Shown: positions 35,976 to 46,734, numbered from the stretch's first letter. The stretch: DNA of 64,000 bases from Pegoplata infirma (GCA_963921195.1 OY992538.1:88597904-88661903); one strand, 5' to 3'. Numbers and translations are program-made. Notes: generated by a model from the letters alone, not told the origin.

Positions 35976-38090
35976 CAGCATGCATCAACTGGTCGTATAT
36001 TCCTTTAAAATGGAGGGATACCAGAGTCGTATTTATCCCGAAGGCTGGGAAAAGTTCCCACACAGCTCCGAAGGATTTCAGACCAATTAGTCTGTCTTCT
36101 TTTTTGTTAAAGACAATGGAACGAATGATAGACTCATATTTGCGTAGAGTGATTGACCCGAGGTTGCTTTCGACAAATCAACATGCATACAGCAAGGGAC
36201 GATCAACGGAAACAGCTCTTCATGAGCTCGTTGGTACCATCGAGAGATCGCTTTCGGTAAAGGAGTACACTATGGTGGCCTTTCTTGATATTGAGGGGGC
36301 TTTTAATAATGTCATCCCAGAATCGATAATATTGGCATTGTCTGGTCTGGGAGTAAAGCGTGAAATCGTTTTAATGGTGAAAAGCCTACTTGCCAGTAGA
36401 CGTATAACGTCTGAATTGGGAGCGTCCGTCATATCTCGATTTGTCAATAGGGGCACACCACAAGGAGGTGTTCTTTCGCCGCTTCTTTGGAACTTGGCAC
36501 TGAATTCAATGCTACTATCTCTAGAAGCACGTGGTTGTCATGTTGTCGCATATGCTGACGATGTCGCGATAGCGGTAAAGGGGAAGTATCTTGGAGTATT
36601 TCTAGATAGGAAGCTGAATTTCAGGCGTAATATTGAGGAACGGGTGAGAAAAGCAACGATTGCTTTGTATTCCTGTAAAAGGGCCATTGGAAAACGATGG
36701 GGTTTTAGCCCTCAAGTCGTTCATTGGATCTATACAGCAGTGGTGCGTCCAATTTTGCTGTATGGAATCATTGTCTGGTGGCCTGCTTTAGAAACAAAAT
36801 CGAACTGTGTCTTTATCACGAAGGTACAGAGAATGGCGTCAATGTGCATCACTGGTGCTCTTCGTACTACACCTACGGCTGCATTAGAAATCCTCCTTCA
36901 CCTGATACCCTTGGACATATTGGGTAGGCAGTATGCAGCTGCGTCGGCAATTCGACTTAATAGCACGCTGCAATGGAGGAGCAGCGATTGTGGCCATACC
37001 GCGATCTTGAAAAAGATAACAATACCACAAAATGTGGATTGTGCTCCCTCTTTGAGCCTCTTTGAGCGCCACTTTACCACTATGATACCATCCAGGGAGT
37101 CTTGGATGGGGGATACTCCGGGAAGTGGAGCTACCATAAATTTTTACACAGATGGATCGAGGCTGCACGAACAAGTGGGATTTGGGGTCTATTCGGAAGA
37201 GCTTGGATTGAGCCTGGCTCGTAGATTGCCAGATCATTGCAGTGTCTACCAGGCAGAGATGCTGGCAATAAAGGAAGTGGCTGACTGGTTGAGCTGCAAT
37301 GTCTTGTCTACAACCGCAGTCAACATCTATACTGACAGTCAAGCCGCGGTCAAGTCCCTGGATTCAATGTTTCTGAAAACAAGATCTGCCCTTAACTGCC
37401 GCACGTCTTTAAATGAGATGGCCAAGCAGTTTAACATACGACTCATATGGGTCCCAGGGCACAGAGACATTCCAGGGAATTGCAAAGCCGATGAGCTTGC
37501 AAGACTAGGAACTACCTTACAGGTTCCAACAGAATTGGAATGTGTTGGTATGCCTCTAGAAACTTGCAAGCAAAACCTACGGCTTTGTTCTGCGACGGAG
37601 ACTAATCAAAGATGGGCAAATGGATGGACGTGTGAGACAACACGACTTATTTGGCCTTCTCTTAATCAGGGGCGCACAAGTGAGCTGATATCGCTTCCAA
37701 GAGGAGAGATTTCGACGGTGGTTTCTATAATTACCGGACACTGTCTTATAGGGAAGCACGCAGAGCGGTTAAATGTGCCGTCGAATGACTTTTGCCGAAG
37801 TTGCATGGATGAAGAGGAGTTGGAAACTATCGAACACTTTATTTGCCATTGCCCGGCACTTTCTGGTCAGCGACTTGCTTCACTGGGATCTAGGGAGCTG
37901 TACGATCTTTCTGATTTGTCGGATGTCAAAATTCAACATCTAAGGAGTTTCGTAAGAAGCTCAAACTGGTTTAACGACAGGGACTAGTAGGGAAACCTAT
38001 TACGATCCCGTGGTATCACAATGGACCTCAGAGTCTACGTGTGTTGACGTAAAACGTCAACAGCCACTTACAACCTAACCTAACCTAACC
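35976..38090 (+). mobile_element. 5'-truncated LINE (non-LTR retrotransposon), I/LOA/R1 group
   Basis: A 13-bp duplication TAAGGTCCAAGCA flanks the insertion (35963-35975 and 38091-38103), and both copies fall inside the Tc1-like element. The 5' end is cut within the reverse transcriptase domain, as is usual for target-primed integration. The 3' end is a short untranslated region closing with a (CCTAA)4 run instead of a poly(A) tail. The last TAA overlaps the duplication, so the exact 3' boundary is ambiguous by 3 bases. It is missing ORF1, the endonuclease and the first reverse transcriptase motifs. Confidence 0.9.
35978..37987 (+). CDS. LINE pol fragment: reverse transcriptase (internally deleted), RNase H, CCHC finger
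   Basis: The frame is open from the truncation point to TAG at 37985-37987. The original start is lost; a TTG at 36104 is only the first start-like codon in the frame. Numbering from 36104: reverse transcriptase motif A around Asp62 (AFLDIEGAFNN), the NRGTPQGGVLSP block at 115-126 and YADD at 150-153. At residues about 158-161 the sequence jumps straight to KYLGVFLD, which in relatives follows only after several dozen residues; an in-frame deletion has therefore removed the segment after YADD, so polymerase activity is unlikely. Next come an RNase H domain with the four expected acidic residues (Asp350 in YTDGS, Glu385 in QAEMLA, Asp411 in YTDSQA, Asp463 in CKADELA) and a C-terminal finger Cys564, Cys567, His578, Cys583. 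No stop or shift interrupts 2 kb, which suggests recent insertion. Domain order fits I/LOA/R1 relatives; the exact clade is uncertain. Confidence 0.9.
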   Translation, partial: ACINWSYIPLKWRDTRVVFIPKAGKSSHTAPKDFRPISLSSFLLKTMERMIDSYLRRVIDPRLLSTNQHAYSKGRSTETALHELVGTIERSLSVKEYTMVAFLDIEGAFNNVIPESIILALSGLGVKREIVLMVKSLLASRRITSELGASVISRFVNRGTPQGGVLSPLLWNLALNSMLLSLEARGCHVVAYADDVAIAVKGKYLGVFLDRKLNFRRNIEERVRKATIALYSCKRAIGKRWGFSPQVVHWIYTAVVRPILLYGIIVWWPALETKSNCVFITKVQRMASMCITGALRTTPTAALEILLHLIPLDILGRQYAAASAIRLNSTLQWRSSDCGHTAILKKITIPQNVDCAPSLSLFERHFTTMIPSRESWMGDTPGSGATINFYTDGSRLHEQVGFGVYSEELGLSLARRLPDHCSVYQAEMLAIKEVADWLSCNVLSTTAVNIYTDSQAAVKSLDSMFLKTRSALNCRTSLNEMAKQFNIRLIWVPGHRDIPGNCKADELARLGTTLQVPTELECVGMPLETCKQNLRLCSATETNQRWANGWTCETTRLIWPSLNQGRTSELISLPRGEISTVVSIITGHCLIGKHAERLNVPSNDFCRSCMDEEELETIEHFICHCPALSGQRLASLGSRELYDLSDLSDVKIQHLRSFVRSSNWFNDRD

Positions 38091-38093
38091 TAA
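38074..38093 (+). repeat. (CCTAA)4 tail at LINE 3' end
   Basis: Four exact CCTAA units, the complement of the insect telomere repeat TTAGG, close the LINE where a tail is expected. The last three bases are shared with the target duplication. Confidence 0.85.
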
Positions 38094-38129
38094 GGTCCAA
38101 GCAAATTGCAAAAAAAACCAACCCCTTGG

Positions 38130-38767
38130 TTCCGAACTTAAGAAGCATCGATGGTAACGTAAGAAACAGTAATGACGCCACAGTAGAAAAGCGCACCCCA
38201 TACCATAACAACACCTTCTATGATCTGTCTGCTATGAAAAAACTGTTTTTATTGTCTCAAATCACCGAAAACAATTGCATCCGTCAAATGCAATGATATT
38301 ATTTTTTTTTTTTCATCGGGATAAATTACTTTGAAAAATTTCTCAGACCGTGTCATTGTATTCCTGCAGAGATTAAGGCGCTCCTTAATACGTTTGACAT
38401 TCAGCGATTAGTTTTTGCATAATTTTCGACGAGCTATGAACTCACTTGACTTTTAAACGCGACGGACTGTACAAATACTCGCATTAACGCCACTTTCTTT
38501 GAGAATTTTGAAAGATGTCGGCGTAGAATTTGGGGGAATTCTTAAAATTTTTGTCGATCTCATTCAGTTGTTGCCATTTGAGTTCGCCCATTCATGTTTT
38601 TTCCATAGTTCTGAATGTTGGTTAGATAATTGCATACAGTAGTTTTCTTTCCTCTCTATTATTTCCGCGATTTCAACGAACTGTAACACTTTGAAATTCA
38701 AAGTCTGTACTTTTTCCTTTTCGGAAGAGCTAAGAGCTTTGAGAGTCCCATTTTTATTGAAATTCAA
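38130..38767 (-). pseudogene. Decayed Tc1-like transposase, N-terminal and central part
   Basis: Reading the minus strand from 38767, the first 68 codons form an open frame with SSEKEKVQTLNF and IAEIIERKENY, the pattern of the Tc1/mariner paired-like helix-turn-helix that binds the terminal repeats. Further on, after in-frame stops, fragments match the family order: a TVRRV segment near 38460, FFKVIYPDEKK near 38330 (the first catalytic aspartate region) and VMVWGALFYCG near 38195, a well-known Tc1 core motif. Stops and shifts break the frame, and the remainder including the last acidic catalytic position is absent beyond the LINE insertion. Domain assignment comes from motif recognition by eye. 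Confidence 0.8.
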
Positions 38768-39124
38768 AGCAAAACTGTTTTGTTTTTGTTGTTTGAGGGA
38801 TTGCTATTCATTACAAATTGGATTCAGGTCCTACTTGGTCTGTATTACAAAATTCCTTATTCAAGTGATTCATAAAAAACTAGTAATTTTTTAACAAGTT
38901 GCCGATAAATATTTTTTTGAAGGACTTCTTTCAGTCTTTTGATTATTGTTAGTATTTGACATTATTAGCGAGATAATGGTCTCTATCAGTGCATTTTTTT
39001 ATATTTTTCCGCTTTTGCGTTACAAAGATATATTCGATTAAAAAGTGAAAAACTCGATTCCTTGTTGATGTGATTCGCAGTGTATTGTCATTCTCATGAT
39101 GATATATGATATATTAGCTGCTTA

Positions 39125-40114
39125 CACTCAGAAAAAAAACTAACTAAAAAATGGGAAAATTAACTAAATCCAAGGAAAATTGATAATGATTTAGCTCCAT
39201 TGCCATGTATTCCTACTTTTTAGTCCATATTTTTCTTTAAAATTAGGACCAATTTGAACTAGAAAAGTGGGAAAAAATTTCCCATTTTTTAGTTAAAAAA
39301 ATTTTTTTGATGAGGACATTTTTCCTAAAAATTAGTTAATTTCATATTTTTATTGGTTTATTTATAGAATCGCATGCGAATACACACAGAATTCTCATTA
39401 TGTACATTTTTTATTTAAAATATAAAAAAACGTTTGTTTCTTATGGTCAAGTAATAAATTTCATTAGTTTTTAAAGTTAAATTACAACAAAGACTTTGTC
39501 TTTAACGTTTGTTCCCAAACTATGGGAAAATACGCCAAAGCCAAGGCATTTGTTGTGATTAAAATATTATTTTTTCCCTCACACATACATGTGTAGAAAA
39601 AAATGTAAACATTAAATTTATTACTTGTTATACAAGACCAAACTCTCCTTTTCATATACTACAAATAATAAACAAAACGTGAACTACAAGCAAGCATGAA
39701 AAAAAATAAATAAATCAACTAAACAATTTCATGTTATGAAAAATTTACTAAACTTGTGGAAAAAACTTCCTCAAATTAAAGAAGATAAATATGATAAACT
39801 AATTGTTAGGAAATTACGTCCTAAAACTGAATTTTTTGAACTAAATTTTGTTTTAAGAAATATGTCTTAAAAATAAAGATTTTTTTCATTTATTTAGGGA
39901 AAATTTCTTTGGCGGAAAGAATTTTTTCTATGTATTAGGGAATTCCATTTAAGGAAAATTATGGCCTATTTAACAGTCCATGAACTAAAATTTTTTCCTA
40001 AAAGTTGGGAAAATTTCCAAAATTTTAGTTAAATTTAACTAAAATGTGGGAAAATTTATAAACTATTTTGAAGAAAATTTTTCCAACGTTTAAGTTAATG
40101 GTTTTTTTTGAGTG
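39125..40114 (-). mobile_element. 990-bp TA-flanked MITE, copy 2
   Basis: It is the inverse of 24482-25476, starting CACTCAGAAAAAAAACTAAC and ending TTAATGGTTTTTTTTGAGTG, with TA at 39123-39124 and 40115-40116. Long stretches are nearly identical between copies, so the family probably moved comparatively recently. It is noncoding. Confidence 0.85.
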
Positions 40115-40116
40115 TA

Positions 40117-40488
40117 CGGGTAGCATAGCTGAGTGCTACCGGACGCTTCACAGGTTGCGGATAGTGGTACGTTCCGCAGATATGTGGAATAGCTGCTTTT
40201 AGCAGTCGCGGACAGTCAGCAGTTACAAGAGGAGAGTCTCGGCTGATCTTTCGAGTTCCCACAAATTCCGAGTTTGTTTTTGATCGTGGCGAGCAATTGG
40301 CGCCAACCAAAAAAACCAATATCACAACATCTTGTGGCAATACGCATGTCTGGAAGCTATATCTGGCAGCCCCAGCACCAGACTCGGGTGCTATCGGCTA
40401 ATCACAGATTCATCTCTAAATCAACATAGAAACCACAAATAATGAAAAGTGGCCCTTTGTTCCAGTCTGGAACTTTAGGAATTAATAT
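40117..40488 (+). other. GC-richer patch of unknown origin with A-box-like start
   Basis: GGGTAGCATAGCTGAGTGCT at 40118-40137 resembles a tRNA A box and the start of the tRNA-like segment at 32783. No convincing B box follows. The patch is clearly richer in G+C than its surroundings. The minus-strand frame at 40095-40340 spills into the MITE and shows no motif. It may be a decayed SINE or another retroelement fragment. Confidence 0.35.
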
Positions 40489-42492
40489 ATGGGTCATTCC
40501 AGGCCAAATCACTCACTTTTAGACCCGACACCTTTCGATTTATTTTTGGATATGTTTTAGTACTTATTAAATGCAACTTGGACACCAATTTTCAGCCTTT
40601 TATTCCGAGATGGTGTTAAGTAATCAATTTTTCAAAATGGCGATTTTCTTAAAAAAATAAAAAAATTTAAATTTTTAATTAATTTTGACCATTAAAAAAT
40701 ATAAATATCTTAAAAAAAAGGGGGATAAAAATTTGTTGGTATTTAAGTGTAGTTTTAGAAAAAAAAAATATGAAAAATTTATTCGAAGTAATTATCACTT
40801 ATTTTATGACGTTTAAAAATTAAATTCGACTTTTTGAAAAAGTCCGAAACCTTCGATTTTTTTGTAAAAAAAAAATTTTAAAATTCTACTCTCAATTGCG
40901 CAACTTTAAAGCTTTAATTCGAGATGTGATCACAATTCTTTAAACATATTTTTTGAAATTTTTAAAATTGCACCTTTTATTTTTTGGCTCTGATTTATTT
41001 TATATGGTGCTCCAAAAAAATTAAATTAGTTGACACTGACCCTAACTTTCCCTAAATATATTCATTTGGAGGTAGATATACGTCTTACAAAAATTAAAGA
41101 CGATCGGACATGGGTAAGGCGTTCACCATGGTCCTTGAAGTTTAAAAAACGGATTACTAGGAAAAATATGAACTTTTTTCTGTTTTCTAAATTTTTTTGG
41201 TATTTTAAGTTAAGTTTTAATTCAAGTGATTACAGAATTATGATGTGGAGTAAAATGCCTTTCTAAAAAGGTACTAAAAGCTAAAATCGGTTGAAAAATC
41301 AGCCAAGTTATTATAACTTCCCCAGGCATCCAGCGTGTGTCATACCACTTGATTAAAGAATACGAGCCCCATTTTTTTTAATTTATTAAATTATCTACTG
41401 TAATAAATTTTTTTTATTATTCATTAGTTTCAGTGTAATATTTTTTTTGGTTTTTTCAAATTTTAAAACAAACAAAAAAAAAAAAGGCATTTTTAGCATT
41501 AATTTAAAACATGTAATTTAAAATATGAAAAAAAACTTGTCATCTAATTATATTTGAACTTGAAGAATAAAAAAAAAAAATTATTACAGTAGAAAATTTT
41601 AATAAATTTCAAAAATCGGATTGTATTGCTTAATAAGCAAGTGGTCTGCCACACGTTAGATGCCTGGGGAAGTTGTAATAACTTGGCTGATTTTAAACTG
41701 ATTTTAGTTTTTAGTACCTTATTAGAGAGGCATTTTACTCCATATTATAAGTCTGTAACCACTTGAATTTAAACTTAACTTAAAATACCAAAAAGTTTAG
41801 AAAACAGAAAAAAATCATATTTTTTCTTGTAATCATATTTTTCTTTTAATCCGTTTTCTAAACTTCCAGGCCCATGCGGAACGCCTTACCCATGTCCGAT
41901 CGTTCTTAATTCTTGTGAGACGTATTTTTACATCCAAGCGAATATATATAGGGTAAGCTAGGGTCAGTATCGGCCAATTTAATTTTTTTGGAGCACCATA
42001 TAAATTAAATCAGAGTCAAAAAATAAAAGGTGCAAATTTCAAAATATGAAAAAATAGAACGATTTGCGATCACATTTCGAATTATGGCTTAAAAGTTGCG
42101 TAATTTAGAGTAGAACTATTAGACTTAAAAAAAAATCGAAGAATTCGGATATTTTTAAAAAGTAGATTTTAATTTTTAAACGTTAAAAAATAAGTGATAA
42201 TTACTTCGAATAATATTTTTTTTCTAAAACTACATTTAAATACAAACAAAACGTTGTCCAACTTTTTTTTAAGAAATCCATATTTTTACTGGTCAAAATT
42301 AATTGAAAATTTCAATTTTTTAATTTTTTTGAGAAAATCGCCATTTTGAAAAATTGATTACTCAACACCAACTTGTTTTAAAAATCTGGAAATTTGAGTG
42401 CAAGTTGCATTTACGTACTAAAACATATCCAAAAAAAATTAATCGAAATTGGTCGGGTCTAAAAGAGCGTGATTTGGCCTGGAATGCCCCAT
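40489..42492. mobile_element. 2.0-kb foldback element
   Basis: The termini ATGGGTCATTCCAGGCCAAA and its inverse (TTTGGCCTGGAATGCCCCAT) open into arms that pair almost to the centre near 41490, including CCTTACCCATGTCCGATCGT against its inverse near 41101-41120, and GCCATTTTGAAAAATTGATT against its inverse. Part of one arm occurs at about 28200-28366. No transposase is visible. Confidence 0.85.
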
Positions 42493-44266
42493 ATTTATAT
42501 TAACAAAAATATCTCAGACTTAAAACAGATTGTAAAGAAAAACTTTTCAGAATCTGTCGTAGATTCTTATTTCGGTTTCTATAAAAAACACGTCTCAGAA
42601 TCTGAACTTTTTCTATACGAAATCGTCTAAGATTCTGAAATTTTTTCTATACGAAAAATATCGCTGAATCCAGTGACGTATCCAGGAATTTGAAAACGGG
42701 GGGGGGGGGCACAACTTTCAATTTTTTTTTTAGTCATCGCCGATTTAACTATGACTACACCCCCTATTTAACCCCTTTTATTAGCATCTAAAAAGTTTTT
42801 ATATAATAATTGTTTCAGAATCTGATATATTTTTGTATAAAAATATTTGAGAATATGAAAATTTTAATATGGAAAATATAGTTTGGAATCTGATAGTTTG
42901 TCTATAAAAAAATATTAAGAATTCCAAAATTTTCTATAGAGAAAATGTTTCATCTAACAATTTTTCAATAAGAAAAAAAATCTCCCAAAATATAACAATT
43001 TTCCTGAGAATCTGAAAATGTTTTTAAAAAAATGTTTTCAGAATCTGAAATCTCCTATAGATATAATATTTCAGAATCTCACAATTCAATCTTAGAATCT
43101 GGTAGTTTTAAATTTTTTTAGACCTATTTTTTTTTGATCCTCATGCATAATTTTTATTAGATAAATCCATTTTATGTGTTTCTTAAAAATATTTTACAGA
43201 TATTTCGATATAAATGGCTGTTTAGAAATGAAATTATATTACGCTATTGAGTTTTTATAAAAAAACTAAAATCTTTTCTTTAAAAACCAAAATATTTTGA
43301 TACCTGTGTATTTTTTGTACAATGAGTTGCAGTGTATTAATTTTTAAAAATGTTCCAATCGAAAAGGGGGGCACGTGCCCCCTGTGCCCACCCCCTGTAT
43401 ACGTCCATGGCTGAATCTGTGACTTTTTCTATAGAATCTGAGACTTTTTTCTATAGAACAAATATCTACGTATCTGAGACTTTTTTCTATAGAAAAAATT
43501 CCTTAGAATCTATGACTCTTTCTATATAGAAAAAATGTTTCAGCATCGAGATTTTTCTATATAGAAAAGCGTGGCTCAGAATCTAAGACATTTTCTATAT
43601 GCAAAAAATTTCGCAGAATCTGAGACTTTTTCTATATACAAAAAATGTCTCAGAATAGAAGGAAATGTCTCAGAATCTGAGACTTTTTTATATAGAAAAA
43701 AGGTTTCAGAATTTGAAACTTTTTCTTTATAGAAAAAAATTTTTCAGAATCTGAGACACTTTTTATATAGTAAAAATGTCTCAGAATCTGAAACTTTTTT
43801 TTACAAAGAACAAATGTCTCAGAATCTGAGACTTTTTTTATACAGAAACAAATGTCTCAGAATCTGTGACTTTTTTATATAGAAAAAAATTTCTCAGAAT
43901 TTGAGATTTTTATATAGAAAAAATGTCTCAGAATCTGAGACTTTTTTATAAAGAAAAAATGTAGAAAAAAGTTCTCAGAATCTGAGACTTTTTCTATATA
44001 GAAAAAACGTCTCAAAATCTGAGATTTTTTGTATAAAAAAAATGTCTCAGAATCTGAGATTTTTCTATATGGAAAAAAATCTGCGACTTTTTCTGTATAG
44101 AAAAAATGTCTCAGAATCTGAGATTTTTCCTATATAGAAAAAATGTCTCAGAACCTGAGACTTTTTCTGTGTATAAAAAATCTCTTGGAATATGAAACAT
44201 TTTCTATATAGTTAAAATGCCTCAGAATCTGAGACTTTTTCTATATAGAAAAAATGTCTCAAATTA
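42493..44266 (-). repeat. 35-bp two-palindrome satellite, opposite orientation
   Basis: Units of TGTCTCAGAATCTGAGAC followed by TTTTTCTATATAGAAAAAA are the reverse complement of the array at 4205-6955, but the second palindrome is the variant CTATATAG instead of CTTATAG. Units are more degraded than in the first array, with many indels. A hAT-like element (42671-43409) interrupts it, and a TTA-flanked element (44267-45263) ends it. Confidence 0.85.
42671..43409. mobile_element. 739-bp hAT-like non-autonomous element
   Basis: The termini CAGTGACGTATCCAGG and (inverse of the right end) CATGGACGTATACAGG are followed by G-rich tracts. The 8-bp duplication GCTGAATC flanks both sides (42663-42670, 43410-43417). 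8-bp duplications with CA(G/T)NG ... CCAGG ends are typical of hAT elements. The interior is AT-rich with scattered AATCTGA units similar to the satellite outside. No transposase is present. Confidence 0.85.
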
Positions 44267-45263
44267 CACAGTACAACAGCACAATTAGGGCCTCAACCAA
44301 ACCAAGACAGCTTGAAAGTACTTATGTATATTAGTAAAAATCCCAAAGGGTTTAGCTCTGTAACGTCTCAAATTTTTTTTATAGCCCACTGAATTTTACA
44401 GTTTTTTTTTTCAAAAGGCGTTGGAAAAAAGTCGAAAAAACTAATGTTAATGTTCTTTTGAACTTAGAATAGTGTTTGGATGTCTTCAATAGAATTTTAT
44501 GGGGAACATTTTTCTGGAGTACGCTAAGCCTATATCTCCCGTTTTAATGTGTCATTTACGTCATTTTTTTAAGAACTGGCTCAGAAACCAACTAAGACGT
44601 GCGTTTAAAGGGTTAAATTGTTCTACGATTATTTTCAGCATCAATTTCAATGGGGGTTACTGAAGGCAGAAAGTTCGACCTGTATACGAAAAATGCATAA
44701 AAAAGATTAATTGTAAAGTATCATTAACTTTTCATATTTTTTCCTAAATTTGTTAGTTACAATTGTATACAATTTCTGGCAAAAATATAAAAAAATGAAT
44801 GACACTTTACAATTTATCTTTTTTCTGCATTTTCTTTATACCAGTCGAACATTCTGCCTCCAGTAACCCGTAGTGAAATTTGATGCAGAACATATTCGTG
44901 GAACATTTTAACCCTTTAAACGCAAGTCTTAGTAGACTTTTGAGCCATTTCTTAAGAAAAGTACTTAAATGACCAATAAATACGGCAGATAAAGGGTTAA
45001 TATATTCTAGAGAAAAATTCCCCATCAAATTCTATTGAAGACTTCCTAACACTATTTTAAGCTCAAAAGAACAGTTACAATTTTTTTTTTCGACTTTTTT
45101 CAAACGCCTTTAAAAAAAATGAAAAATTCAGTGGGCTATAAAAATAATTTTAGACGTTACAGAGCAAAACCCATTGGGGGTTTTACTACTACACACAAAT
45201 ACTTTCAAACTGTCTTGGTTTGGTTGAGGCCCTAAGAAATGACCCTTCAACTGTGTCACAGTG
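44267..45263. mobile_element. 997-bp foldback element with TTA duplication
   Basis: The ends CACAGTACAACAG and CACAGTG (inverse CACTGTGACACAG) are flanked by TTA (44264-44266, 45264-45266). Arms with AGGGCCTCAACCAAACCAAG and its inverse pair to a centre near 44765. A 3-bp TTA duplication suggests PIF/Harbinger, but the termini do not match the two GAG-ended MITEs of this window. The ORF at 44807-45028 is arm sequence. Confidence 0.75.
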
Positions 45264-46734
45264 TTATAAAACTATTTTTATGAAGAAAAAGTTTCTTAGA
45301 ATCTGATACTTTTTCTTAGGGGAAAAAAATCTTAGAAATTTTCTAACCCATAATGCAACTAACACATTCAGTTATATTCAACAACACACAAAATATTTTA
45401 TACAATTTTAATGACAATTTAATGTTGAATGTCTTTTTTTCAACCAACTGTCTGTTATAATGTTGGTGTAAATACAAAAGTAAATAAAATAAGACAATAA
45501 ATAAAATAACTTAAATATTTTTATAGCATCTAATTGTAAAAACCAATAAAAAAGAGCATTTAAATATTATTATTTTGCCACTAGTCTCCCAAAAGAAATT
45601 GTTTTTCAAATAATACAGGTGGTAATAAAATTTTAAAATATTCCTTTACTAAGTAAACGCCATTTTCGAAATGTGTCCTGTTCTCTTTATATCAACAAAA
45701 TAAACAAAAAAAAGTTAAAAATACTTTAACGTCGGGCTTAGTGACAATATTTAAGCTATTAAAACCCCTTTTTTAAGGAAACAGTCGTAATTTATGTTTT
45801 TGTTTGTAAAACTTATTTAAAATGCATTGATTTTTCTTTTACATTTGCTAAATTTATTTAAAAAAAAAGTCATTATCACAGGCATTAGTAACGCTAAAGG
45901 GAATGTTATGTTGTAGACAGAGAAGGGCAGACTTTAGGGCAAATAAACATACATATCTTAAAATCTAAGAAGTTTTTTTAAATAAGAAATAAGAATAGTT
46001 TTAAAAACTAATTTGATATGAAAAAATTTTGTTGACCAATTTTTTTGGGAGTAAAATTTATTTTTGCATTACTTAAACTCGATGTTATTTCAGCAGATAT
46101 ATCTGTGATTCGATTGAAAATCTCTAATCAAGTCTGCTGAAATCGGTAGATTTTTCTGATGTAACTGGAAGATTTTTGTTATCAAGTTAGATTAGATCAA
46201 AACAGATTTTTCTGCTAATTATACTAAAAAGGGAAGTCTCCCTAGTGTCACCCGCGAATCTTTATGGAATTGGTTTTATTTTGTAGAGCAGAAAAAATAA
46301 AGGGACACGTATTTATTTTTAGCGACCCAAATTCATATTTAGGGGGTAAAAAGGAGGGGGGAAGACAAGGCCATTTTTCAGTTTTTTTCGTTTATCTCCT
46401 ATATTATGCAAAGAAACCTAGTCATGTTACATACCAAATGAAAGGTCTTTAGAAAACCTATCTACGTGTTTTTAGAACGTGTCCAAACATGCACAACTTT
46501 TCATCATTTTGAGTAAAATACCAAAATTTTAGGACATTTCTGTTAATAAGTCGAAAAACTTCTTTAACTTCTTCTTTAACTTCTTTGACACGTTGTTAGT
46601 ACCACGAGATAGGTATTTCTAATACCTTTAATCTGATACCACACATGCCTATATTAATTTTGTTTAAATAGGCGTAAATCGTAAAAAACTGAAAAAGGTC
46701 AATTTACGAAAAACAAAATTATGTGAAAAAAAAT
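45264..46734. other. Satellite remnant, then unassigned stretch
   Basis: About 45280-45345 keeps degraded satellite units (AGAAAAAGTTTCTTAGAATC). From there to 46734 no gene is recognised. About 46085-46225 contains repeated AGATTTTTCTG/CAGATATATCTG segments that look palindromic. Confidence 0.45.

Larger units (their letters stand above)
35578..39082 (-). mobile_element. Tc1-like transposon with long inverted repeats, split by a LINE
   Basis: The termini CACTGCAAATCACATCAA and TTGATGTGATTCGCAGTG are inverse and flanked by TA (35576-35577, 39083-39084). The arms are about 390 bp and extend into the start of the transposase reading frame, so an N-terminal fragment is present at both ends. Without the LINE (35976-38090) and one duplication the element is about 1.38 kb. 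Internal coding sequence for the C-terminal half of the transposase is missing. It is an old, inactive, internally deleted copy. Confidence 0.85.

Noticed and set aside
36724..37759. Several additional frames on both strands
   Set aside because: Shadows of the LINE pol frame, which alone carries recognisable domain motifs.
38074..38093. Interstitial telomere tract or telomere healing site
   Set aside because: Only four units, exactly at the LINE 3' end and inside target duplications, so a LINE tail explains it.
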